The notes: a model not told the origin generated them from the letters alone. DNA of 64,000 bases from Corynebacterium camporealensis (GCF_000980815.1 NZ_CP011311.1:974571-1038570), one strand, 5' to 3'; shown: positions 16,675 to 26,711, counted from the stretch's first letter. Made by a program: numbers and translations.

Positions 16675-17238
16675 CTACGTTGGTATAGCGAATCGACACT
16701 CCTTGCGCATCATCCGAAGGTCTGAATGTGGCAGCGGTAATTCGTATTTTTTGGCGACTTCGGCAAGTCTTTTGGCATAGCCGCAACGGTTCTTAGGTGG
16801 TAGCCACTCCGAGGGCAAGGAATCCGACTTTTCTTGGTTTAAAGAAGCGCTCGTCGCAATGAGATTGAGCGGGTCGTTAGCGAATTCGGTGCGGCGTTCG
16901 TCGGACCAGGAGTGCGCGCCTAAGTCCCAGGCGGCAGAGAGAGCAAAGACGTGGTCGATGTGGATGGACTCAGTCGCAGCGAGCATCTCGTCAGAGTAGG
17001 GGTCGTAGACGTCGGCGACGACGTCGCAGCCAGACAGAGTCGTTTGGGCGGAGAGGGCGAGTTCGCGGGTGGTGCAGGCATCGGCAGGTTCCCAGTGTGT
17101 GAATGCATCGCGGTCGTAGTCGGCAACGTCAGGGCGCGAGGCAACTGTCGAGACCCCAAAACGAGGAAATGGCCACGCCTCGTGCAACAGCACCAGAATG
17201 GTGAGTGCACTGAGCGTGGCCAGGTAATAGGACTTCAT
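16675..17238 (-). CDS. Exported HNH nuclease, DUF1524/GmrSD C-terminal type
   Basis: 187 residues. An N-terminal hydrophobic segment (about 5-19) acts as a signal peptide or anchor. The nuclease core shows HIDH (93-96) in SIHIDHVFALSAAWDLGA, then the NLIATSASLNQEKSD block with Asn residues 125 and 134, as in DUF1524 HNH proteins. Corynebacteria and mycobacteria commonly encode such stand-alone exported forms; roles proposed include extracellular DNA breakdown. Four cysteines (55, 71, 152, 181) could form disulfides outside the cell. It lies downstream of putP but with its own 40-bp gap. Confidence 0.8.
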   Translation of the reverse strand: MKSYYLATLSALTILVLLHEAWPFPRFGVSTVASRPDVADYDRDAFTHWEPADACTTRELALSAQTTLSGCDVVADVYDPYSDEMLAATESIHIDHVFALSAAWDLGAHSWSDERRTEFANDPLNLIATSASLNQEKSDSLPSEWLPPKNRCGYAKRLAEVAKKYELPLPHSDLRMMRKECRFAIPT

Positions 17239-17278
17239 GTCCTATTAGACTCTAGAACCTTGGTAAAGGTTCCCGGAG

Positions 17279-18844
17279 TTAAGCTTCCTTCTTTGCCATC
17301 TGGCCGGCTTCCTCGAAGTCGACGTCTTCCTTGTCCGCCAGGGTAGCTAGGCGGGTTGCCTCGTCGAACTGGGACTGGATTTCTGCGGAAGGCTCCTTGG
17401 TGACCTTGGAGACAACGATGGTGACCAGCAGTGCCAGGAAGAAGCCTGGGACGATCTCGTAGAGAACGTCGGCCAGCGGGGACATGCCCCATGCAACGGT
17501 GACGACTGCACCGGTGACCATACCGGCGATTGCACCAGCAGCGTTGAGGCGCTTCCAGTACAGAGCCAGCAGAACCAGCGGGCCGAAGGCTGCACCGAAG
17601 CCAGCCCAAGCGAAGCCAACCAGACCCAGAATGGAGTCGGATGGGTTGATTGCCAGGATGGCCGCGATAACTGCGACGGCAACGATGGCGGTACGGGACA
17701 GGTTGATCAGCACGTGCTCGGAAGGCTTGCGCTTTGCGAAGATCATGAACAGGTCCTCGATGAGCGAGGTGGAAACCACCAGCAGCTGGGAGGACATGGT
17801 GGACATGATTGCTGCCAGAACGGCGGTCAGAACCAGGCCGGCAGGCAGTGGGTGGAACATGACCTGTGCCATATCCAGGAAGATGGTCTCGAAGGACTCC
17901 TGGTCGGTAATGGAGTAGTTCTCCTGGGTGAAGAACACGGTACCGGACAGGGCAACGAAGACTGCGCCCAGGATGGACAGGAACATCCAGGTGATGCCGT
18001 AGCGGCGGCCCTGGGTTGCATCGGAAGGCTTACGCAGCGCCATGAAGCGGATGATGATGTGCGGCTGGCCGAAGTAGCCGAGGCCCCATGCGAAGTTACC
18101 GATGATGACACCAGCAGAAACACCAGCAACCAGGTTGAAGTAGTCCGGGTTGTCGATGACACCGTCGGTGCCGTACGGGTTGTTAGCTGCGAAGGAGAAG
18201 ATGTCGCCCGGGTTGTCCAGGGCAATGATTGCCATGATTGGAACAATTAGCAGGGAGACGAACATCAGCAGGCCCTGCACCACGTCGGTGTAGGACACAG
18301 CCAGGAAGCCACCAACGAAGGTGTAGAACACGGTCACTGCGGCGATGATCAGCATGCCGGTCAGGTAGTCGCCACCGAAGGAAGACTCGAAGTAGCGGCC
18401 GCCGGAGACCATGCCGGAGGACACGTAGAAGGTGAAGAAGAAGATGATGATGGCGGCAGCAATGACGCGCAGTGCGCGGGACTTGTCGCCCAGACGATTC
18501 TCGAAGAAGGACGGAATCGTGATGGAGTTGCCGGCAACCTCAGAGTAGGCGCGCAGACGAGGTGCGACCCACTTCCAGTTGCACCAGCAACCGACGAGCA
18601 GACCTGCGGCCATCCAGATCTCGGAGAAGCCGCTGAGGAACAGCGCGCCCGGAAGGCCCATCAGCAGCCAGCCGGACATATCCGATGCGCCGGCCGACAG
18701 TGCGGCAACGAACGGGTGCAGGCCACGGCCGCCAAGAACGTAGTCGTCGTATTGGTCAGTTTGCTTATAGCTCCAGAACCCGATGGCCGCCATGGCCGCC
18801 AGGTAGATGATCATGGCTATGACGTACCACGTCGTAGTGTCCAT
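17279..18844 (-). CDS. putP: Sodium/proline symporter PutP
   Basis: 521 residues of the solute:sodium symporter family with about 13 membrane helices. The N-terminal GFWSYKQTDQYDDYVLGGRGL and SAGASDMSGWLLMGLPGA blocks are highly diagnostic for PutP and include the Na+ and proline site residues. It imports L-proline with sodium; the acidic C-terminal tail is cytoplasmic. TTAGGAG precedes the ATG at 18844. It diverges from the SNF2 helicase gene across a 174-bp region. Confidence 0.93.
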   Translation of the reverse strand: MDTTTWYVIAMIIYLAAMAAIGFWSYKQTDQYDDYVLGGRGLHPFVAALSAGASDMSGWLLMGLPGALFLSGFSEIWMAAGLLVGCWCNWKWVAPRLRAYSEVAGNSITIPSFFENRLGDKSRALRVIAAAIIIFFFTFYVSSGMVSGGRYFESSFGGDYLTGMLIIAAVTVFYTFVGGFLAVSYTDVVQGLLMFVSLLIVPIMAIIALDNPGDIFSFAANNPYGTDGVIDNPDYFNLVAGVSAGVIIGNFAWGLGYFGQPHIIIRFMALRKPSDATQGRRYGITWMFLSILGAVFVALSGTVFFTQENYSITDQESFETIFLDMAQVMFHPLPAGLVLTAVLAAIMSTMSSQLLVVSTSLIEDLFMIFAKRKPSEHVLINLSRTAIVAVAVIAAILAINPSDSILGLVGFAWAGFGAAFGPLVLLALYWKRLNAAGAIAGMVTGAVVTVAWGMSPLADVLYEIVPGFFLALLVTIVVSKVTKEPSAEIQSQFDEATRLATLADKEDVDFEEAGQMAKKEA

Positions 18845-18983
18845 GAAATGCTCCTAATTGTGATTTGCTTCAAAGTGAACACGTAAACGGTAACGACCAA
18901 ATAAAGGTCCCCCAAATTAGAAGCAGTGAAAACCCAGGGTGTACACAGCTGAAACCAGCTACTCTACTGGGGAAACGGCATTT

Positions 18984-19000
18984 TATAACGAGAATATAAC
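18984..19000 (+). promoter_or_regulatory. Two tandem -10-like elements before the SNF2 operon
   Basis: TATAAC occurs at 18984-18989 and again at 18995-19000, 31-42 bp before the start at 19031. Either fits the corynebacterial -10 hexamer; no clear -35 is seen. Confidence 0.45.
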
Positions 19001-19030
19001 GATTGGCTGTGTACTGCTATGCTGGCGGTT

Positions 19031-22000
19031 ATGGCTTCTTACCTTCTGCACGGACTCTGGTTGCCCGTATCCGGTCTGAGTTTGTGGATCGAGCAGGTTG
19101 ACGGCCACAAGATTGTGTTGCCCGCCAACGTTCCCGATGGCACATTCCCCGAGGTAGTGGACACAATTCTGGCCAAGAAGTCTTTCCGCAACCGAGCCCG
19201 AGTTTCCTTGCGCACCCCGAAGGGTAAAGACGTCTCTTTGATGGCGCCGGTGGCAATGTTTGCCCCAGATGAGGCGATTACAACGCTGAGCCAGCTGGAA
19301 TTTCTAGACAGCAGGTCCCCAGCTGCTACACAGGAACAGCGAGCGGCGATTGCGCCCGATTTATATTGGTTGCTCCGTGTATATAGAGGCCTTACTCGTT
19401 TCGTGCGCGCCGGCCGCGTGACGATGCGCCTGGCCTACCAGGCGGGCGAGTGGTACCCGATGTGGCAGTTAGCCTCCGGGTTAGGCGAGCGCGGCTGGCT
19501 GGCAGAAATGATTGCCGCGGCCCCAGGAATCCTGACTGTTAATAACCGCTCGTTGTCCGATGATCTGGCCGATGAGCTTACGCATTGGATTACCTTTATG
19601 GAGCTACGGGAATATGCCCAGGCCCCGCGGCCTTATCCCTGGCATCCTTTCTCCCAAGCGCTGCTGGAGACCACCCCTATTAAGAGGGGACGCGCGCAAC
19701 TACTTCGCGCGCTCAACGAGTGGAAAGACTCCATTACTTCTGTCGACTTGCAGCTGGTCTTCATCGTGGAAGAGCCCGATGAGGAGGAAGACGCCATGGA
19801 GTCAGTCTGGCCGGTCCGCGTTCAGGTCCGCTCGGGTATGGATTCCCCACAGCCGGTCAAGGAGCACCAGTTGGATAGGGGGAGCATCGAAAAGCTTGGC
19901 GATGCCCGCCGCAAAGCCTTGGACATCGCACCGTCGCTGCAGCGTTCCTTAGATTATGGTGATGCTGACGGCGGTGACTGGGATGCCTTCTTAAAGACCG
20001 ATGACCTGCTGAATTTCATTGGGCAGGAAGCCGCGGCGCTGCGCAAGCGCGGTTATACGGTGTTGCTGCCGAAGGCCTGGGCGAACATGGAAACCAAGGC
20101 CGTGGTCGAAACGCGTGAGCTCAAAGACCCTGCTGAGGGTGCGACGAAGACACACCTGGGCATGGAGAAGCTGGTGGCCTATGACTGGCGGATGTCCATC
20201 GGCGATGTGCAGCTGACCGATGAAGAGATGCAGCAGCTCGTGCATTCCAAGTCTGGGCTGATTCGCCTGCGCGGTGAGTGGGTCATGGCTGATACTGCGG
20301 CCATTTCCAAGATTTCGGAGTACATGGAGCAGCTTTCCGATGCCGCCCGCAAGCGCAAGAAGAAAGCCATGGAGCAGGCTGTGTCCGAAGCTGAGCGCGC
20401 GAAGCAACTGGGTTGGGAAGAGTGGCCAGAGCTGCAGGCCAAGGCCGAAAAGCTGGTGGAGGAATACAACGCCGGTGGCGAAGATGTCGTTAGCGTGCAG
20501 GAACTGCGTGAGCTGGCACTGCAGTCGCTGGCAGAAGAACCGATCGAATTTACTGGCTCGACCTGGCATGCTTCCTTGCTAGGTGGCATGGATTCACCCG
20601 CGCCGCAGCGAGTGGAGATTCCCGATACCGTCCACGCGGAGCTGCGTGAGTACCAGCACCGCGGCGTCGATTGGCTGTATTGGATGTCGCGCAACAACAT
20701 CGGAGCAGTGCTTGCCGATGACATGGGCTTAGGCAAAACCCTGCAGCTGCTTAGCCTGTTGGCGGTTGAAAAGTCGCGCGGTGAAGGCGGATTGACGCTG
20801 GTGGTGGCACCGACCTCGGTTGTTGGTAACTGGGCGCGCGAGGCGAAGCGCTTTGTGCCGGACTTTAACGTCATCGTCCAGCATGGCACGGGGCGCTTAC
20901 GTGGTAAGCGCCTAAGGGAAGCCGCAGAAAAAGCCGATGTCGTCATTACTTCTTATGGCACTGTCGGCCGTGATTTCCAAGACCTAGGAAAAGTGGATTG
21001 GGATCGCGTGGTACTCGATGAGGCCCAGGCGATTAAGAACTCAGCGACGCGTTCGTCGAAGGCGGTGCGCTCTCTGCCATCGCGGCATCGTATAGCGCTG
21101 ACCGGTACGCCGGTGGAAAATCGCCTGTCGGAGATGCGCTCTATCCTAGACTTTTGTAATCCGGGCGTGTTGGGTTCAGCGTCGTTTTTTCGCAACCACT
21201 TTGCCAAGGCCATCGAGCGTGAAGGCAATGAGGAAATGCAGGAGCGCCTGCGTACGCTGACCGCGCCGTTTATTCTGCGTCGTTTGAAGACAGACCCGAA
21301 CATCATCGACGATCTGCCGGAGAAATCCGAGCAGATTATTACAGTATCGATGACCACGGAGCAGGCGGCGTTATATAAGGCCTTGGTCGACAACTTAGAA
21401 AAGATACTCGAGCAAAAAGAAGGCATGGCCCGTCGTGGACTCGTGTTGGCGTCGCTGACGCGTATTAAGCAAATCTGTAACCACCCGGCGCACTACCAAG
21501 GCGATGGCAGCCCGGTCACGATTAAGGGCAAGCATCGCTCGGGCAAGGTCGAAGAGCTCATGCGCATTCTCGACACCGCGTTAGAAGCAGGCGAGCGCGT
21601 GCTGATCTTTACCCAGTACCGTGCGTTCGGCGATATCTTGCAGCCGTATCTGTCCCAGCAGCTGGGCGAGGAGATTCCTTTCCTGCACGGTGGCGTGACC
21701 AAGACGAAGCGCGACCGCATGGTCGAAGACTTCCAATCCGAGGATGGCCCGCCGGCGATGCTGTTGTCGTTGAAGGCGGGCGGTACGGGTCTGAACCTGA
21801 CAGCTGCCAACATCGTGGTGCACATGGACCGCTGGTGGAACCCGGCAGTAGAAAATCAGGCTACCGACCGTGCGTTCCGCATCGGACAGCGTCGAAACGT
21901 GCAGGTCTATAAGATGATTACCGCTGGCACGCTGGAAGAATCCATCCAGGACATCTTGGATGGTAAGACGGAACTGGCTGGTGCCATCGTCGGTGAAGGC

Positions 22001-22081
22001 GAGGGCTGGCTGACCGAGCTGAATTCGGAGCAGCTGACCAGCTTGATGAGTTACCGCAACAGCGGGGACGGGAAGGAGTAA
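19031..22081 (+). CDS. SNF2/Rad54-family helicase
   Basis: About 1016 residues from the ATG at 19031; an in-frame ATG at 19019 is an alternative and neither has a strong ribosome-binding site. The first 500 residues hold a domain found in bacterial SNF2 proteins; the ATPase core follows with Walker A DDMGLGKT (about 563-570), DEAQ (about 662), LTGTPVENRLSE, and the C-terminal helicase domain ending in GGTGLNLTAANIVVHMDRWW and a QATDRAFRIGQ block. Such enzymes translocate on duplex DNA. It is first in a run with a SWIM protein (3-bp gap), a phosphoesterase and an SMC-like ATPase, so a role in DNA repair or defence is likely but not shown. Confidence 0.9.
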   Translation: MASYLLHGLWLPVSGLSLWIEQVDGHKIVLPANVPDGTFPEVVDTILAKKSFRNRARVSLRTPKGKDVSLMAPVAMFAPDEAITTLSQLEFLDSRSPAATQEQRAAIAPDLYWLLRVYRGLTRFVRAGRVTMRLAYQAGEWYPMWQLASGLGERGWLAEMIAAAPGILTVNNRSLSDDLADELTHWITFMELREYAQAPRPYPWHPFSQALLETTPIKRGRAQLLRALNEWKDSITSVDLQLVFIVEEPDEEEDAMESVWPVRVQVRSGMDSPQPVKEHQLDRGSIEKLGDARRKALDIAPSLQRSLDYGDADGGDWDAFLKTDDLLNFIGQEAAALRKRGYTVLLPKAWANMETKAVVETRELKDPAEGATKTHLGMEKLVAYDWRMSIGDVQLTDEEMQQLVHSKSGLIRLRGEWVMADTAAISKISEYMEQLSDAARKRKKKAMEQAVSEAERAKQLGWEEWPELQAKAEKLVEEYNAGGEDVVSVQELRELALQSLAEEPIEFTGSTWHASLLGGMDSPAPQRVEIPDTVHAELREYQHRGVDWLYWMSRNNIGAVLADDMGLGKTLQLLSLLAVEKSRGEGGLTLVVAPTSVVGNWAREAKRFVPDFNVIVQHGTGRLRGKRLREAAEKADVVITSYGTVGRDFQDLGKVDWDRVVLDEAQAIKNSATRSSKAVRSLPSRHRIALTGTPVENRLSEMRSILDFCNPGVLGSASFFRNHFAKAIEREGNEEMQERLRTLTAPFILRRLKTDPNIIDDLPEKSEQIITVSMTTEQAALYKALVDNLEKILEQKEGMARRGLVLASLTRIKQICNHPAHYQGDGSPVTIKGKHRSGKVEELMRILDTALEAGERVLIFTQYRAFGDILQPYLSQQLGEEIPFLHGGVTKTKRDRMVEDFQSEDGPPAMLLSLKAGGTGLNLTAANIVVHMDRWWNPAVENQATDRAFRIGQRRNVQVYKMITAGTLEESIQDILDGKTELAGAIVGEGEGWLTELNSEQLTSLMSYRNSGDGKE

Positions 22082-22084
22082 GAA

Positions 22085-22903
22085 ATGGCGGTAGAAAAAG
22101 ACAACGTCATTTACGCGAACTTCGGCCAGCGCAAGCGCGTGTCCTCGCCGGAAGAAGTCAAGCATGTCCAGCGCAACGGCGCGCTTTCGCCGGCAGCAAC
22201 CCGCGTGGTTGACCTTATTAATAGTGGTACGGATTCTGGCCGTATTACGCGCGGTCGCCAGTATGCGGCCGGCGGTCACGTAGTGAGCTTGGATGTGCGC
22301 GATGGTGCCGTGCACGGTCAGGTCGCCGGCTCACAAATTGAACCTTTTACCGTTCTTATTCAGCTGCCCTTCCGTACCAAGGAAGATATTGAAGAGCTCT
22401 CGCGTACTTTTGCGCGCACGCCGAATTCGATGGCGAATGCTCGCGATGGTGTGCTCAGCGATCACGTTATCGACTTACTTTTTGCCGAAAAGCTCGAGGA
22501 CATCCGCTTTTCGTGCACGTGCCCGGATGGGGAGTACGTCTGCAAGCATGTCGTGGCCGTAGCGGATCGTTTGGCAGCGCGTATCGATGCCGACCCGGCC
22601 GTCATCTTCAGCATGCGCGGTATGAGCTTTGCCCGCTTAGAAGAAATGGTGATGACCGAAGCGCACACCGCTGCTCATGACAGCATTAGCGATGACAGCC
22701 TCAAACCAGAACAGCGCCACCAGCTTTTTTGGGAAGGACGCGAATTGCCTGACCTGCCACGCCCGAAAGTTGCACCAGCGTTGGATGACTCGGATCCGGA
22801 CTTGTTGCGCAAGGCGATGCGCGCGGTCTCGCATACCAATATCGACTTGCTGCGTGCAGTGTCAGATATTGAGGATATGTATCACCACTTAACCCACAAG
22901 TAG
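22085..22903 (+). CDS. SWIM zinc-finger protein, SNF2 partner
   Basis: 272 residues. The SWIM motif CTCPDGEYVCKH (about residues 144-155) has the CxC...CxH zinc ligands. SWIM domains bind DNA or proteins and are commonly encoded next to bacterial SNF2 helicases. The N-terminal region (about 50-130) is mixed alpha/beta without a recognised fold, and the C-terminus is helical. It starts three bases after the helicase stop, and GGAAGGAG overlapping the end of that gene is its ribosome-binding site, so translational coupling is likely. Confidence 0.85.
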   Translation: MAVEKDNVIYANFGQRKRVSSPEEVKHVQRNGALSPAATRVVDLINSGTDSGRITRGRQYAAGGHVVSLDVRDGAVHGQVAGSQIEPFTVLIQLPFRTKEDIEELSRTFARTPNSMANARDGVLSDHVIDLLFAEKLEDIRFSCTCPDGEYVCKHVVAVADRLAARIDADPAVIFSMRGMSFARLEEMVMTEAHTAAHDSISDDSLKPEQRHQLFWEGRELPDLPRPKVAPALDDSDPDLLRKAMRAVSHTNIDLLRAVSDIEDMYHHLTHK

Positions 22904-22921
22904 GTGGTAATAGTGGGGCGT

Positions 22922-24046
22922 ATGACTGCCACCACGTTCATTCACACCTCTGATTTCCAGTTAGGGATGACCCGCTGGTTCCTCGGCGAGGAAGGCGGCG
23001 CCCGCTTTGCCGATGACCGCGAAGCCGCCGTGCTCAAACTCGGCGAGATAGCCACGGAAACAGGTGCGGAATTCATCGTCGTGGCAGGCGACGTTTTCGA
23101 GCATAATTCCCTGGCCAAGCGCACCTTGTTGCGCGCGCAGGAGATGTTCAAGCGTCTTCCCGTGCCGGTGTATTTGCTACCCGGCAATCACGATCCTTTG
23201 GTGGCAGATTCGGTGTTTTACAAGGCAACGGCCGATAACGTTCACGTCATCGCGGACTCCGAGCCCATCCAGATCAAAGAGGGCGTAGAAATCGTCGGCG
23301 CTCCTTATACCTCCAAGCGTGCTAACCACGACCTGGTCCGCGCAGCACTGGAGCGCCTCGAACCCACCGATGGCATCCGCATCGCCGTTGGTCACGGCCA
23401 GGTGGATTCCCGCGGTGCGGAAGACGATGCCGACGTCATCGATCTCAGTTACGTAGAAGACAAGATTCGCGCCGGGGTCATTGACTACCTGGCTTTGGGC
23501 GACACGCACTCCACGATGTCGCTGGGCAATACTGGCCGGGTGTGGTTTTCGGGCGCACCGGAAACAACCGATTTCCATGGCGTGCCGGCCAATACCGGTG
23601 AGGTTGACTCCGGCAACGTGCTGGTGGTGACTGTGGATGGTGAGGATGTGGACATCGACAAGCGTGCGGTGGGCCGCTGGCGCTTTGAGGCGCTGGATAG
23701 GGAAGTCAACAGTGAAGAGGACGTCGACAGGTTCCTCAAGGAATTAGAGGACTACCCGGACAAGATTCGCACGGCTATTAAATATGGTCTGCGCGGCACG
23801 GTGGGACTGAATGCCCAGGCCAAGCTGCAGCAACGCCTGGGTGAGCTGGAAGAAGTCTTTGCCTCGCTGAAGGTGCGCGATAGGACCACGGACTTGTATT
23901 TGGAGCCTTCCGAAGAAGAGCTGGCCGGTATGGATATGCACGGCTATGCGGCGGCCGCGCTGCAGGATTTGTTGGATGAGCTCGACACAGAAGTGGGCAG
24001 GGATGCTGCGAACCTGCTGTTCCGCCTGCACATGAAGGAGGCCTAA
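22922..24046 (+). CDS. Mre11/SbcD-like metallophosphoesterase
   Basis: About 374 residues. Calcineurin-like motifs are in order: HTSDFQLG (residues 8-15), GDVFEHN, GNHDP, GHGQVDS and GDTHS, which supply the two-metal site. This matches exonucleases of the Mre11/SbcD/YhaO group. The C-terminal third is helical and probably contacts the ATPase partner encoded next. The start is uncertain: ATG 22922, or GTG 22913, which has AGGTGG at better spacing. The stop is one base from the start of the SMC-like gene, so the two are coupled. Confidence 0.85.
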   Translation: MTATTFIHTSDFQLGMTRWFLGEEGGARFADDREAAVLKLGEIATETGAEFIVVAGDVFEHNSLAKRTLLRAQEMFKRLPVPVYLLPGNHDPLVADSVFYKATADNVHVIADSEPIQIKEGVEIVGAPYTSKRANHDLVRAALERLEPTDGIRIAVGHGQVDSRGAEDDADVIDLSYVEDKIRAGVIDYLALGDTHSTMSLGNTGRVWFSGAPETTDFHGVPANTGEVDSGNVLVVTVDGEDVDIDKRAVGRWRFEALDREVNSEEDVDRFLKELEDYPDKIRTAIKYGLRGTVGLNAQAKLQQRLGELEEVFASLKVRDRTTDLYLEPSEEELAGMDMHGYAAAALQDLLDELDTEVGRDAANLLFRLHMKEA

Positions 24047-24047
24047 G

Positions 24048-26666
24048 ATGCGGATTCATTCTTTAGAGCTGCGCAACGTCCGCGGTGTGGAGCACCTGCT
24101 TATCGATGATCTCCCCGACACCGGCGTCGTCGTCATCCATGGCCCCAACGAGTCGGGCAAGTCGACGATTGCTGAGGCCATTGACAAGGTGCTCAACGAA
24201 AAGCACACCGGCATGTCGAAAAAGAACATCAAGCCGCTGCAGCCTTCCGGCCAGGACGTCGGGCCCGAGGTCACGCTGGAAGCCACCGTTGGTCCAGTGC
24301 GTTTTCGTATCTTCAAACGCTGGTTGCGCACACGTAAGGCGGAGCTCACCATCTTAAGCCCCAAGTCGGCCAGCTATACCGGTGGGGAAGCAGAGGACAA
24401 ACTCCAAGAAATCCTTAACGACTACCTCGACCAAGACCTGCTCAGCGCGCTGTTCCTGGCCCAAGACGACTTGGGCGAAGGCATCGCGGCTGTGGGTATT
24501 CCGAGTCTTACCGGCGTGCTGGATGAGCAAAGCGGTGGCGACAGCGCTGACCTGAGCGAAGATACTGAGCTACTGACTCGCGTCGAGGAAGAATACGAAC
24601 GCTACTTCACGCTCAAGCAGGGCAACCCCACCGGTGAGTACAAAGCGGCCATCAAGGAACTCGAGGAGGCAGAAGAGGCTGCCACCCTCGCTGACCGTCA
24701 ATTGCAAGAGCTTGACGATGTCGTCGAGCGTCACGAATCCTTAGAACAGCAACTCAGCGATGCTGAGGCCCGCATTCCAGAGGCCGAGCGCAACCTCGAA
24801 GAAACCCAGGTCGCTGCCGAAAAAGCACAGCAGGCACAACAGCGAGTGGAACAACAGAAGGAAGCTGCTGACGCCGCGACCGCTGCAACCCTGCGTGCCC
24901 GCGAAGCCATCGCTAGCCGCGACAAGCTCATTGCGGAGGTCGACAAAGCAAAGCAGGAAGCAGAGTCCACTGCTGCCCAAGCCGCGCAGGCTAAGGAAGC
25001 CGCCGAGGAAGAAGGCAGCGCACGGGAGAAGAAGGAAGCAGAGCTCAATGCTGCCAAGGAAGCGCACGCCACCGCGCGTGAGGCAGTCAAGCAGGCACGC
25101 CTACGGGCCGATGCCATCGCTGACCGCGACCGTCTGGATGGACTAGCCGAGCGCGTGGAGAAACTTGACGCCCTGTCAGAGAAACTCCAGGCTTCCCGCG
25201 CGCAGCGTGCCGAGCGCAGCCGCACGATTACGGATGCTGATGTGGAGAAGGCTGCTAAGGCGGAGACTGAATTGGTTATCGCGAAGCGTCTGGCAGAAGC
25301 CAGTGCCGCCAAGCTGATCCTCAATGCTGATGAACAGACCACCATCACCGTCGACGGCGAGGATGTTTCCGTTGATACAGAAACATCCGTGAACTTAAGG
25401 AACGGCACCGAACTGACCATCGCCGGTCTGCGTGCTCGCTACGAAGCACAGGATTCACCCACTGACGAAGCACTCCGCGATGCCGAGAATAAGCTGGCGG
25501 AAGTACTCGACTCGCTGGATGTAGAAAGCGTCGAGCAACTGCGCGAATTAGCCGCCGCCCACAGCAGCGCGGATGCTGAATTGAAACAGCTCGAAGCCGA
25601 ATGGACGTCCCTGTTGGGCAAGGACGACCACGCAGAACTCAAAGCGCAGCACGAGGCGCTAAAGTCCAAGGACTTCAGCGCTGTTGAGGGCTTGGATGCC
25701 CAGGGCGCGAAGAAGCAACTGCAGGAGGCAGAAAAGGCGGAAGATAAAGCTCGCGATGACGTGGAGCTAGCAGAAACCGCTCTGCTTCCGTACAAAGAGC
25801 GCAGCGCAGCCAACGCACTTGCCCGTGCAGAATCGCTGGCCGAAGCAGCAACGGCGCAAGCAGAGCGTATCGCCCAAGAGCTCGACCAGACTCGCCAAGA
25901 ATCCAGCGACGAGGACCTCAAGGCTGCCGCCGAGAAGGCAGAGGCCACCGAGCAGGAACTCGTTGCTGCACACGAGGCTGCCGCGAAAGAACTCGAAGCG
26001 TCTGATGCCGCCATGGCACAGAAACTCTACGAAGGCGCGAAGGCCAACCTGCAGGATGCGCGCGATACCGTGCACAACACCGAAAAAGAGCTCATTCGCC
26101 TATCAAGCCGCATCGAACAGCATGCCGGTGTTGCAGAGGAACTCGAGCAAGCCCAGGCGCGCCAGGAAGCAGCCCGCGAGATTCATACGTCTTTGGAGCG
26201 TCGTGCGAATGCTGCAAAGTATCTGTTGAACCTTCTGCACCGCCACCGCGACGAAGCGCGCGCACGCTACAGCGAGCCTTTCGTGACGAAGCTCGCGGAG
26301 CTCTCCCGGGTGGTCTACGGCAATGATGTGAGCTTTGACCTGGATGAGAACCTCGAGATTGCCGCTCGTACTCAGGATGGAACCAGCGTGGGGCTGGAAC
26401 ATCTCTCCGGGGGTGCCCGCGAGCAGCTGGCGATTATCACCCGCTTTGCCATTGCTGAGCTGGTCGGAAAGGGGAGCAGCGAAGATGTGCCGGTCATCGT
26501 GGACGATGCCTTGGGGTCGACGGACTCGCCACGTCTGCAATTGATGGCCACGCTCTTTGCGGATGCCGGGCGAAAATCTCAGGTAATTGTATTGACATGT
26601 ATGCCGCAGCGCTACTCCAGCGTGCCCGGAAAAGTGAGCTACGACATAGCCAACTTAATGGATTAA
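24048..26666 (+). CDS. Rad50/SbcC-like SMC ATPase without zinc hook
   Basis: 872 residues, shorter than typical SbcC (over 1000). Walker A GPNESGKST (32-40) is at the N-terminus; the signature LSGGAREQLAIITRF and Walker B VPVIVDDALGSTD are at the C-terminus. Between them lie two long Ala/Glu/Gln-rich coiled coils (about 165-410 and 480-770). Where Rad50/SbcC carries a CxxC zinc hook there is a short beta-rich segment (about 428-465). The only cysteine in the protein seems to be near the C-terminus. It should form the ATP-driven partner of the phosphoesterase. An AGGAGG-like site inside the upstream gene drives it. Confidence 0.85.
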   Translation: MRIHSLELRNVRGVEHLLIDDLPDTGVVVIHGPNESGKSTIAEAIDKVLNEKHTGMSKKNIKPLQPSGQDVGPEVTLEATVGPVRFRIFKRWLRTRKAELTILSPKSASYTGGEAEDKLQEILNDYLDQDLLSALFLAQDDLGEGIAAVGIPSLTGVLDEQSGGDSADLSEDTELLTRVEEEYERYFTLKQGNPTGEYKAAIKELEEAEEAATLADRQLQELDDVVERHESLEQQLSDAEARIPEAERNLEETQVAAEKAQQAQQRVEQQKEAADAATAATLRAREAIASRDKLIAEVDKAKQEAESTAAQAAQAKEAAEEEGSAREKKEAELNAAKEAHATAREAVKQARLRADAIADRDRLDGLAERVEKLDALSEKLQASRAQRAERSRTITDADVEKAAKAETELVIAKRLAEASAAKLILNADEQTTITVDGEDVSVDTETSVNLRNGTELTIAGLRARYEAQDSPTDEALRDAENKLAEVLDSLDVESVEQLRELAAAHSSADAELKQLEAEWTSLLGKDDHAELKAQHEALKSKDFSAVEGLDAQGAKKQLQEAEKAEDKARDDVELAETALLPYKERSAANALARAESLAEAATAQAERIAQELDQTRQESSDEDLKAAAEKAEATEQELVAAHEAAAKELEASDAAMAQKLYEGAKANLQDARDTVHNTEKELIRLSSRIEQHAGVAEELEQAQARQEAAREIHTSLERRANAAKYLLNLLHRHRDEARARYSEPFVTKLAELSRVVYGNDVSFDLDENLEIAARTQDGTSVGLEHLSGGAREQLAIITRFAIAELVGKGSSEDVPVIVDDALGSTDSPRLQLMATLFADAGRKSQVIVLTCMPQRYSSVPGKVSYDIANLMD

Positions 26667-26711
26667 GAGCCGATAAATACCCCCTGTGCGCTGCATAGTA
26701 ATGTTGTATGC

